In this document: positions 55,572 to 64,000 of the stretch, piece after piece
Layout: every line of letters begins with the position of its first letter
Position numbering within the stretch: position 1 is the stretch's first letter
Assembly (NCBI GenBank): GCA_004194705.1
Contig: SADC01001082.1
Location: 123,181-187,180, forward strand
DNA length: 64,000 nucleotides
Reading direction: 5' to 3'
Source: Ditylenchus dipsaci
Lineage: Eukaryota > Nematoda > Chromadorea > Rhabditida > Anguinidae
The notes under the pieces: model-generated
Database searches by the model: none
Seen by the model: the letters and a program-made list of their open reading frames with translations, nothing else
Told to the model about the DNA's origin: nothing
Position numbers and translations under genes: made by a program

Positions 55572-56450
55572 ATATAGCATGGATCGCTAAAATTTCGATT
55601 TTCAAAAAAAATTCAAATAATTTCTAAAAATATCACTGTTCGACGCGAAATCGAAAAGTAACATTAGGTCATAATTATCAGATTTGCCACTTGATTGACA
55701 AAAAACTGAGCATTGGTGTACATGAGTATCCGAAATCAGCCTTTGGGGGGGGGGGGGGGTTGACTTTCCTTGACCTAGAACTGTAAATTTTTGTCTCTGT
55801 CCGCCGCTAGGACTTTTCTTGCACTAAGTAAATCGACCATGGGCTACAAGATGAACGCATCAGATTAAAGTTAGGCGGGGGGGGGGACAGTTCGAACGGT
55901 TCCCTTGTTAGAGACTTATCAGCCACTTTGTAAACGAAGATGATTCAATATTTTAGTGAAGTTTAAAAAAATCTAAAAAAGGTTTTAACTTTAGCTCATA
56001 TCTCGACAGCCAAAAAAAATTTTCGAGATTCTGTTAACGGATTTAGATTTCTGAGGGAATTTCGGCTACTGGGGTGTAAAAAAACAGAAAAATAGGTATT
56101 TATACTCAAACCTGGCCAAGTGGACAGGACATCACCACCAAAAAAGTCCTATAGTTAGCCGCTGTGTCAACTTGCAAAAACCAATCGTGAAAAAATTCAT
56201 GAAAATATGGTTTTCTATTTCAAAAAATTAAATCGATAGTTTGTATCGGTGGGAACTATGGTATTTCCCTCGAAAACAGTATGAAAATTGTTGAATACAA
56301 CCCGAATTTGAACTCGCGCGCAAAAGTTATACCACGAATTTTCCATTATGTATTTTACGGCATTTTATTCGCAGATAAAAATTTTTGTAGTAGATCGGAT
56401 AGTTGTTTTATTGGTGACAAAATTATTTGAAAATTTTTTTTAGTATTTCA

Positions 56451-56904
56451 ATGGAGTGTGTTGCTATTAAGAAGTTTGGAGATGAATGGACTCTTGTGCT
56501 GGTCTCGTTTAGAGAAGTCTTCTTTGCAAAGGAGCAACTTGTGCCTACGGATGGAGTAAGATAAAATTTTATTGTCGAATTTGTCGTAATTACCAATTTA
56601 CAAACTGTATTTCAAGGAACATCTCTCGCCGAGTAAACTGCCTTACGGAGAAAAGAAGGAATGTTTGGTGATCCTGCGCAAGGACAATGGCGAAGAATTC
56701 GTTCCTGCTATCGAGAAAGAAAAAGTTACACGGCACCGTATCGGCTACAATGTGACCGTGAAGGTAATGATTAGCAATTTTTTAAGATTCCTAGTTTTCG
56801 TGATTGTCCTTTGTAATAATGACTATTTCCAGGAGAATGGAATTCCTCGTGCTTTGCTAATGTTTTCAGATCAGGAGCGAGCCATTTCGTTTCACGACCT
56901 TTGA
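56451..56904 (+). CDS. Unrecognised small spliced gene (107 residues)
   Basis: Exons 56451-56555, 56617-56763 and 56833-56904 join in phase 0 throughout, with GTAAGA and GTAATG donors and two short introns (61 and 69 bp). The product begins MECVAIKKFGDEWTLVLVSF, continues LPYGEKKECLVILRKDNGEE, and ends RALLMFSDQERAISFHDL with TGA. It is soluble, with alternating beta-like hydrophobics, and has no signal peptide or membrane segment. AATAAA at 56950 follows 46 bp after the stop. A TTTTTTTTAG acceptor lies just upstream of the ATG, so a 5' exon may exist. I do not recognise the family. Confidence 0.65.
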
Positions 56905-56949
56905 ATTCCGCTAAAGCTAGTCTGTTGTTTGTTGTTGTGATCTATTCGG

Positions 56950-56955
56950 AATAAA
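56950..56955 (+). promoter_or_regulatory. Polyadenylation signal of the 56451-56904 gene
   Basis: AATAAA lies 46 bp after the TGA stop, at normal distance for a short 3' untranslated region. Confidence 0.6.
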
Positions 56956-57867
56956 TCTGATATGCTCCATCTCTTGTCTTTTCTGCATGTATTTATTTGG
57001 GGTTGTAGCTTTTTCTCTGCAGAAAACGGTGATTTTGATATAAGTGATAGCTGTGATATGTCGGTGATCATGACTTGACTCTTTTCTCGAAAATAGGAAA
57101 AGTGGGGGTCTGAGAGAAATATCAAAAATATAATACTGATTTTTTCGAGGTTTTTAGATATTTTCTCTTGTTGGTGCCTCTCGTTAGATTTTATTTCAAA
57201 ACAGTGTAGGTAAAGTGGCCTGAAAAATTTTGGTGCCCCTTCCCCATCAGATAATTTCTAGCTACGCCTCTGATGGGAACCGAAGAAACCTACACTGTAT
57301 CGAAGATACATTATAGTCAATTTAGGCGATAGGGGATGTGTTACGCTGTAGGCAGCACTATATCGAGGTTTGACTGTGGACATTTACTGACTATGAAGAA
57401 GCATGTAAATTGGTATTCATTCTGCCACTCATAATGATGTTGGTATCCATTAAATTAAAGCCAGCCAGTACTACAAAAACTTGTTTTCGTGATCAACTTT
57501 TGTATTAAAAGACTTTAAAAAAAATCGAAAACACCACTGTCAGTTCAAATTCTTAATGTTTAAGATTCTAATTTTGTTGTGTGTTCAAAAAGCTTAGTCA
57601 TAGTGGTATATTCGTTTCGATTATCATTGTCTAAGTTCTGAACCATTTTATGTGCACGACCTCCTTTGATTAGATCGAGTTTACATAAGCGATATGGAAA
57701 GACAGATGAAGATTTTTTGCTATAGATGAAAAAGGCACTGCAGGGTGAGAAATGGCACGCCGTCAACCTTTTTTCAACAACAATTTCTTGGCGCGTTGGG
57801 AAATTCTGATAGACTTCTCCGCTCTGCTGCGAACTATTCGACCGGCCATGAACTAGGCTCTATTGAC

Positions 57868-58052
57868 CTATCCGGGCCATTTTTTGCCTTGGTCCCCCTT
57901 GTTGTTTTTTGTTGAAAAATGCCTTGGTCCCCCTGTCCATTATAGTTATATTGATACTGTGATTATGGTGACAACAGGGGGACCAAGGCATTTTTCAACA
58001 AAAACCAAAGGGGGACCAAAGGGAAAAATAGCCCGGATAGGTCAATAGAGCC
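57868..58052. repeat. Foldback with CCTTGGTCCCCC core
   Basis: GGCTCTATTGACCTATCCGG pairs with CCGGATAGGTCAATAGAGCC. Two GCCTTGGTCCCCCT segments on the left face GGGGGACCAAGGC and GGGGGACCAAAGG on the right. It interrupts a direct repeat ACTTCTCCGCTCTGCTGCGA (57813 and 58053). Confidence 0.7.
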
Positions 58053-58981
58053 GACTTCTCCGCTCTGCTGCGAACTATCCGACCGGCCATGAACTAGAAA
58101 TGGAATAACAAATTAACAACAACTAGACAAAAAACACTTGAAGGCTGATGCGAATGCTAGTAATTCTGAAGAATAGTCGAAACTCATAAAGGGAGTGCTT
58201 ATCGTCAGACTTTCCAGTGTGTACAGCAATTTAGGTGAACTGGGTTTTTCGCATTCCAAAATTTGCTTTTTTGCCTTAATTAGAGCATTTAAAAGAAGGG
58301 TTAATAATAGTAAAATGCCATTTTGTAGACTGTATTGGGTTTTGAACTTATCAGTTTGAAATTGGAATTCTGAGGACGGTTTGTAAAGAGCAAGGGGTTC
58401 CGGTTAGTCAAATCAAGATTTTGGTCTTAACAAACTGTTGTCAGTACACAATTTTAAGTTAAATAGCATGGTTTGCTATTCCTCTTTGAATAGAGAGAAG
58501 CTTTTTCAGGAATGTACAAAATATTAAATATCACCGTGCAATTTTTTCGCTCCCCTAAGCAGGATACACAAAGAAAATCTGAAGCAAAAAATACAAATAA
58601 GCAGGAAGAAATCCTAGATAAAGAGTATTTTATTCAGAGAGAGGATAATAGGGACACGGACATTTCGTCCCAAAACCGTTTCGTCCCAAAGCCGTTTCGT
58701 CCCAATCCGTTTCGTCCCAAGCCGTTTCGTCCCAAGCCGTTTCGTCCCAAAACCGTTTCGTCCAAGCCGTTTCGTCCAAGCCGTTTCGTCCCAAAACCGT
58801 TTCGTCCAAGCCGTTTCGTCCCAAAACCGTTTCGTCCTAAGCGTTTCGTCCCAATCCGTTTCGTCCCAAGCCGTTTCGTCCCAAGCCGTTTCGTCCCAAG
58901 GCCGTTTCGTCCCAATTTATTTTATCCCTAAACGCACAATAATTTACGCGCTTCTAAAAAGGCACGTTTCCCCGAAAAATA

Positions 58982-59256
58982 GCCAGCTATTTTGCTGAAG
59001 CCGCCAATCACAGACTTCAAGTGGAGCTGGACGTCTGCCATCCGGGGCTGTGGAAATTTATCAATGCTCTTCGAGTGGTTCAGCAAAGTCGTGATCAGAA
59101 GTACATCCAATGGCAAGCGGGGAAACGTCCAAAGGAAAGCGAATGAAATACGTAGAAGCCGATCGTCGGATTCTCTATATTGTGCAAGACTACGAGAGAC
59201 GGAGCACAGAAGAATTCTTGAAGGGGATTGCTAACAATTTTGAAATGGAAGATTGA
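58982..59256 (+). pseudogene. Mutator-like transposase, C-terminal fragment
   Basis: Reads NHRLQVELDVCHPGLWKFIN then ALRVVQQSRDQKYIQWQAG, and after a one-base slip near 59130 KYVEADRRILYIVQDYERR and TEEFLKGIANNFEMED with TGA. The pattern CHP..WKF...L and R.I...V.DY..R...EFL..IA matches the tail of animal MULE transposases. The catalytic DDE part is missing. Confidence 0.75.
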
Positions 59257-59368
59257 TTTTTGTTGTTTGTTCAAGTGTTATGTCGTTCAATAAAAAAGGT
59301 TTTGAATGTGGTAATGATCAGATGGGTGGTTTGAATAGATAAATTTTTTATTGCAAATTTAAAACAAA

Positions 59369-59566
59369 TTAAGGCACGTTCAGAATAGCGCTCAGACCCG
59401 CTCCCACACCCGCACCCACACTCTATATGTGAACACTCAAATCCCACTCCCACACCCATACTCGTCACTCTTGACTAATTCAAATTTAATTGTGAACACA
59501 AGTGTGGGTCTGGGTATGGGTGCGGGTGTGGGTGCGCGATTTTAAGATTATGTGACCGTAGCTTTA
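59369..59566. repeat. Foldback, AAGGCACGTTCA family, CCCACACCCGCACC word
   Basis: TTAAGGCACGTTCAGAATAG at left. The right arm has GTGTGGGTCTGGGTATGGGT and ends near GTGACCGTAGCTTTAA. The word is CTCCCACACCCGCACC and its inverse. It is nested inside the Mutator-like element. Confidence 0.6.
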
Positions 59567-59838
59567 AGGTTCTATGCAAATTTGAAACAATAAAGGTTCG
59601 ACTTCCTTACGGGGATGGTTAAAAGTAACGGATTTCCGTGTGCGTAAATTATTGTGCGATCAGAGATGAAATAAATTGGGACGAAACGGCCTTGGGACGA
59701 AACGGCTTGGGACGAAACGGCTTTTGGACGAAACGGTTTTGGGACGAAACGGTCGCGTACCCAGGATAATATGATGGTCAAACTTAACACAACAGTTGAG
59801 CGAAGAGGAATAAACAGATGAGTATATACACTGGAGAT

Positions 59839-60194
59839 CTAGCGAGAGTCAGACTGCTTCTTCTCCTTGTCAGCCATCATGTGATACTTGCTTTTATCTT
59901 CGAGAGCCTTCCACTGCTGAACCACGACCGTCATCATCTGTCCTTCTTACCTTGCTCTTTCAGAGTAGCAATAGTAGGCGACACTTCGGCGACGAAGATA
60001 TTGTAAACACTTCGTCGACGCTTCGAACCGGACTAAAAAGCAAAAAGCAAAAAGCCTCAACTTATAGATAATAAATGGGAGTGATCAAACTTCTTAGCAG
60101 CAGTTTTTCCAGCAGGAGCCTTGGTCACGTTCTTTGTAGCAGCAGCATCACCAGCCTCAACGGGAGAAGGTTTTTTGGTAACAGGACGACCCAT
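59839..60194 (-). CDS. Small HMG-box DNA-binding protein
   Basis: From ATG at 60194 the minus strand encodes MGRPVTKKPSPVEAGDAAAT and a Lys/Ala-rich tail (KAPAGKTAAKK). A second exon, probably starting near 60037, reads SGSKRRRSVYNIFVAEVSPT then IATLKEQ, and finally QQWKALEDKSKYHMMADKEK and a stop at 59839. The pattern YNIFV...WKAL.D..KY..MA..EK is an HMG box, a DNA-bending domain of chromatin proteins. Between KKDR and MMTVV (about 59940) the frame shifts by one base and meets TGA; adding one base restores an HMG box of normal length. The exon 1-2 junction is unresolved. It is small for the family (about 105 residues), basic and nuclear by inference. Confidence 0.68.
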
Positions 60195-60258
60195 TTGCCG
60201 AGAGAGCAGACATTGGAAGCTTCGAAAAAGTTTAAGAGCTGAAAAAAACAACAATATA

Positions 60259-60652
60259 CAGGGTGGTACAAGAAATTCCCTGGATTTGAAATGGTCATTA
60301 CTTTTTTTCTAGGGCATTTTGGGCAGCCGACGATTGCGCCATTTCAAATTGCGCCAATTCAGATCGCGCCACATTCAAATGCGCCAATGCAGATTGCGCC
60401 AAAAAAAAAATTTTTCGAAAATTTTGACTTTTTTGCCTTGGTCCCCCCCTATGGTCCAAAAAGATGACAAGATTGATTATTTTGGACCATAGAGGGGACC
60501 AAGGCAAAAAGTCAAAATTTTCGAAAAAATTTTTTTCCGAAAAACAAAAATTCCCGTCAAGATAAACATTTTGGCGTTTACACAAATTCGAAAAACGCCC
60601 TAGAAAAAAAGTAATGACCATTTCAAATCCAGAGAATTTCTTGGACCACCTG
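60259..60652. mobile_element. mariner-like foldback, TA target, with foreign words inside
   Basis: CAGGGTGGTACAAGAAATTC pairs with GAATTTCTTGGACCACCTG, with TA on each side; the arm continues TGAAATGGTCATTACTTTTT. Inside are AATTGCGCCA words (60340-60400) on one side only and a palindrome with the GCCTTGGTCCCCCCC core (60405-60545). Confidence 0.7.
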
Positions 60653-61004
60653 TAGTTTTCACATAGCCGAAAATATTGAAATTTTGTGGACGAATTGATC
60701 AGACTGGTTAACTCAAATTCTAAAAATGACCAATTTCGCTCGACTGAACAATGATAAAGTCAATATTCTCACCCTACGAAAAGATAAGTTTGCAACCAAA
60801 ACATCGAACTTCATGTCAAAATAAATTATATGGCCGAAAACAAGAATTCTATGACCAGAAAGAAATACCACCCGAAAAAATGTTCACCGAAAAAGTGCTT
60901 ACCAAAAAGTTCTCTCACCACATGTGCCCTTATCAGAAAAAATTTTACCTAATGAGACTTTACCAAAAAAAATTACTAAATGTGCCTTAAAATACATGTT
61001 TTTG

Positions 61005-61088
61005 GCTACCGGAGAATTACCAATATTTTTGGAAAATGTCGCACGACAAATTCCAAAATATTGGAAAATGTCGGCCGACAATTGTATA
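61005..61088. repeat. Arm related to the 12819-12973 foldback
   Basis: GGCTACCGGAGAATTACC, then CAATATTTTTGGAAAATGTC and TATTGGAAAATGTCGGCCGA, sharing the words of 12819-12973 but with no closing arm. Confidence 0.5.
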
Positions 61089-61091
61089 TAC

Positions 61092-62085
61092 GGGTGGCAC
61101 CGAATTGATCCACACGAATTGATCCACATCGAATAGATCCACACACGAATTGATCCACACACGAATTGATCCACACGAATTGATCCACAAAAATTTGTCC
61201 TGACACGAAATGCTTCAAATTTTTGTCTTGAAAAGTTTACTCGTAAATTCAAACATTCTTCAGTGAAACGCCGGATCTCCCATGCACCAAACTAAACAAG
61301 TGGTCGTCCACTTGGATCAAAAATTTTTTTTTACGTTTTTCATGTCCGAAAACTTGTTTTCTGGACTTATTCGGGCATGCTGAAGATGGTTTGATAATGG
61401 TGAAATGCGTTTTCTAAAGTATTTTTTGAGTTTTGGGCAATAATTGATTTCACCAAATCAATTATTGCCCGATACTCGAAAAAAAACCTGAGAAAACGGC
61501 ATTTTACTATTATCAAACCATTTTCAGCATGTCCGAGTCAGTCAGAAAACAGGTTTCGGAACATGAAAACCATAAAAAAAATTATTGATCCAAGTGGACC
61601 GCCACTTAGATTGTGTTGGACAGGATTATCGGGAGAAACGAGATTAGATTTTAGAAAAAATATGAATATGTATCTGGACCACCCAGGGTGAATCGGATGA
61701 CACCAAGTGGGCTTTCTACCTAAGTTCCCAACCTGGGTACGACTACAGTATTGGGCAATAATTGATTTTGGTGAAATCAATTATTGCTTAAAACATAAAA
61801 AATAATTTAGAAACGGCATTTCACCACTATCAAACCATCTTCAGCATGCCCTAATCAATCCAGAAACAAGTTTTCGAACATGAAAAACGTAAAAAAAATT
61901 TTTGATCCAAGTGGACGACCACTTGGTTTAGTTGGTGCATGGGAGATCCGGCGTTTCACTGAAGAATGTTTCAATTTACGAGTAAACTTTCAAGACAAAA
62001 ATTTGAAAGCATTTCGTGTCAGGACAAATTTTTGTGGATCAATTCGGTGTGGATGAATTCGGTGTGGATGAATTCGCTTAACGCC
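61092..62085. mobile_element. Mutator-like foldback with GAATTGATCCACAC word arms
   Basis: The left word array (about 61100-61190) faces GTGGATCAATTCGGTGTGG at 62034-62075. Between them arms of more than 200 bp are near-perfect inverses (for example GTGGTCGTCCACTTGGATCA versus its inverse near 61905). Flanks TGTATATAC and GGTATATAA match 7 of 9. The middle is nested palindromes; no coding region seen. Confidence 0.65.
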
Positions 62086-62159
62086 GGTATATAATATGTT
62101 TTGGCTTGCGAAAAAGATGATTTATCTCACGAAAAAGATATTTATGTCACCAAACAGAT

Positions 62160-62215
62160 TACCGTATTTCCTTTAATTGCCGCCTTCTTCCATTTGCCGC
62201 CTCCTCTAATTGCAG
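62160..62215. repeat. Solo left end of the TACCGTATT family
   Basis: TACCGTATTTCCTTTAATTG with the word GCCGCCTTCTTCC / GCCGCCTCCTCTAATTGC. No right end is found before the minisatellite. Confidence 0.5.
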
Positions 62216-62435
62216 AGAACTAGGGTTCCAGAACTGGGGTTCCTGATGATTTAGCATTATAAAACCGTGTTCAGACCCAATTATAGATAGGCACAATAAT
62301 TTTTAGTTACTTTCAATTAAATCCAATATTTCGGATTCTGGAGGTGGATACCCATTCGGAGGAGGTAGGGGATTACACTATCATCCTGAGGCTCACGGTC
62401 TTATAAATACAAATATATGACTGTCATTCAAGAAA

Positions 62436-63153
62436 CACTATCACTATCGAACACTATCGAACACTATCACTATCAACTGTCTACTCTCAACTCTCAACTA
62501 TTACTCTCAACTCTCAATTGTTGGAACACTATCACTCTCAACTATCAACTGTCTACTCTCAACTATTACTCTCAACTCTCAATTGTTGGAACACTATCAC
62601 TCTCAACTATCAACTATCTACTCTCAACTATTACTCTAACTCTCAATTGTTGGAACACTATCACTCTCAACTATCAACTGTCTACTCTCAACTATTACTC
62701 AACTCTCAATTGTTGGAACACTATCACTCTCAACTATCAACTATCTACTCTCAACTATTACTCTCAACTCTCAATTGTTGAAACACTATCACTCTCACTA
62801 TCAACTGTCTACTCTCAACTATACTCTCAACTCTCAATTGTTGGAACACTATCACTCTCAACTATCAACTATCTACTCTCAACTATTACTCTCACTCTCA
62901 ATTGTTGGAACACTATCACTCTCAACTATCAACTGTCTACTCTCAACTATTACTCTCAACTCTCATTGTTGGAACCTATCACTCTCAACTATCAACTATC
63001 TACTCTCAACTATTACTCTCACTCTCAATTGTTGGAACACTATCACTCTCAACTATCAACTGTCTACTCTCAACTATTACTCTCAACTCTCAATTGTTGG
63101 AACACTATCACTCTCAACTATTAACTGTCTACTCTCAACTATTACTCTCAACT
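62436..63153 (+). repeat. Minisatellite, about 66-bp unit, about 11 copies
   Basis: The unit contains AACACTATCACTCTCAACTA, TCAACTGTCTACTCTCAACT and ATTACTCTCAACTCTCAATT, then GTTGG. The plus strand is almost free of G except in GTTGG and CTGTC. Several frames are open for over 100 codons because the unit lacks stops, so these are not genes. Some units differ by one- or two-base deletions. Confidence 0.9.
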
Positions 63154-63300
63154 AGTGTTGATTGCGGGGCGGACTACCCGCGGTAAACCGCAAACCCGCC
63201 CGCACTGGACCCAAAACCCGCCCCGCAAACCCACCAGCACCATGTCAAAACCCGCGCGGGCACCCGCATTGTCACAGCTATAAATTTAAACCCGCGATAT
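63152..63300. mobile_element. Left part of a hAT-like element with CCCGC words
   Basis: TAGTGTTGATTGCGGGGCGG, then repeated AAACCCGCCCCGC and CCCGCGGG words. No closing right end is seen. It abuts the minisatellite and resembles the word arms of the hAT elements in the window. Confidence 0.45.
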
Positions 63301-63667
63301 ATCCGTAAATAACTTCATTAGCTTCAAGAAACGTACAACAATTGCCGAAAATCAAATAACAAAATAACATCCGAGAGAGCATGATTGAGAAAATGAGTTG
63401 TTCGGCATTGAACGGATCAATTGACTTCGTATGTAGTGGAACTGTCCCTGGCATGGCTAAACAGCTGCCACTTGGGTGTGAAGTAGAAGGCGCAGAGAGG
63501 AGCAGCTTTGGACAAGATGGGAAAGCGCCACCATATTGTTTTGCCATAGCTGAGGGGATCCAAATCAATCGACACCGTTGCACCGAATTGTAAGACACAT
63601 CTCCTGGAATGAACAGAAAAGCCATATAATACAAGATTTACTGAGTGGGGGTCATATATTCACTTAC

Positions 63668-63869
63668 ACATTCCAGATTTTGTTCCCACGTGGTAGTCGG
63701 ACGAGTCGAGCCTTCTTGTTGATTGAAGTTCACTTGGCGTGCAAAAAGGCTTCTCGTTTCTTGGCAGCCGGCTCTCTTACCTCCGATTCAATCTAATACA
63801 AGATAATTCAAAAAATTCTTCGTCTAATTTCGGCTGACTTACCCTGTAATTCTTCTTGAGAGGACTCAT
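63668..63869 (-). CDS. 5' exons of an unrecognised small gene
   Basis: ATG at 63869 opens MSPLKKNYR (63869-63843), followed by a canonical GTAAGT donor, a 50-bp intron, and an ATTAG acceptor. The next exon (63792-63668) reads IESEVREPAAKKREAFLHA. After that the frame shifts by one base near 63735 into VNFNQQEGSTRPTTTWEQNL, and a GTAAGT donor follows at 63667. The two good donors and the short intron argue for a real gene; the frame break resembles others in this window. A further exon after the acceptor near 63603 is unclear. No family recognised. Confidence 0.45.
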
Positions 63870-64000
63870 CTAGCGGTTGATATTCGCAAATTAGCCACTG
63901 CTTCACTAACCCCCTAAATTCGTTGCATCTGACACATATCGATCTTTGAAGCGTGGATCCAAGAAGAGAGCGAGTCACAGTTCCTAAAATGTTGCATAAA

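Larger units (their letters stand above)
58651..59762. mobile_element. Mutator-like element with CGTTTCGTCCCAAGC word arms, TSD AGGATAATA
   Basis: Perfect 9-bp duplication AGGATAATA (58642-58650, 59763-59771), the Mutator hallmark. Ends GGGACACGGAC and GTCGCGTACCC. The left arm is about 17 tandem units of CCGTTTCGTCCCAAG (58664-58920); the right arm has about five inverse units (59677-59752). It encloses a transposase C-terminus at 58982-59256 and a nested foldback at 59369-59566. Confidence 0.85.

Noticed and set aside
58512..58931. 139-codon frame reading FRPKPFRPK repeats, and its antisense GRNGLDET repeats
   Set aside because: These are translations of the tandem 15-bp word in the Mutator-like element's left arm, explained by the repeat.
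62417..63186. Long open frames (up to 235 codons) in the minisatellite
   Set aside because: They exist because the repeat unit lacks stop codons, occur in overlapping frames and shift with unit-length changes. No start context, splice site or protein family supports a gene.
63702..63735. A 19-nt intron in the right-edge small gene
   Set aside because: GTGAAC...AACAAG would restore a frame, but a one-base assembly deletion leads to a frame ending at a perfect GTAAGT donor and matches the error pattern seen elsewhere.

Overview
The window looks like AT-rich nuclear DNA from an invertebrate animal. It has spliced protein genes with GT-AG introns (some about 50 bp, others many kb) whose acceptors are usually TTTTCAG or TTTTAG. 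The main gene has an animal-type Sec14-spectrin-DH-PH architecture, and a second gene is an axonemal dynein light chain, so the organism makes motile cilia or flagella. No bacterial features (operons, Shine-Dalgarno sites, CRISPR) are visible. I cannot name the species.

Layout. Positions 1-2900 are repeats. Positions 2921-43737 (+) hold a roughly 41 kb Rho guanine-nucleotide exchange factor gene of the DBS/MCF2L type, of which I could trace about 23 exons and 1170 residues. Its introns carry most of the window's transposons. One intron, inside the DH domain, contains a complete antisense gene (35389-37124, -) for an FDXACB1-like protein with an rRNA-methyltransferase-like BMT5 domain and a ferredoxin-fold anticodon-binding domain. 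Another intron carries a 3' piece of ribosomal protein S23. Downstream lie an axonemal dynein p28/DNALI1 gene (44964-49990, +), a small F-box protein (51179-54471, +), a decayed pogo/Tigger transposase (about 54900-55332), an unrecognised 107-residue gene (56451-56904, +), a small HMG-box protein (59839-60194, -) and part of an unrecognised small gene at the right edge (63668-63869, -).

The non-coding DNA is dominated by foldback (inverted-repeat) elements. Target-site duplications sort many of them: at least nine hAT-type elements with 8-bp duplications (one with a transposase remnant), three Mutator-like elements with about 9-bp duplications (one with a transposase remnant), piggyBac-like TTAA MITEs, and pogo and mariner-like TA elements. 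A recurring pattern is a conserved outer terminus followed by a short word that is repeated, the same in both arms of one copy but different between copies.

Several real exons need a single added base to stay in frame. This suggests residual one-base deletions in the assembly rather than pseudogenes. Exon ends are read by eye from splice consensus and frame, so individual junctions may be off by a few bases.
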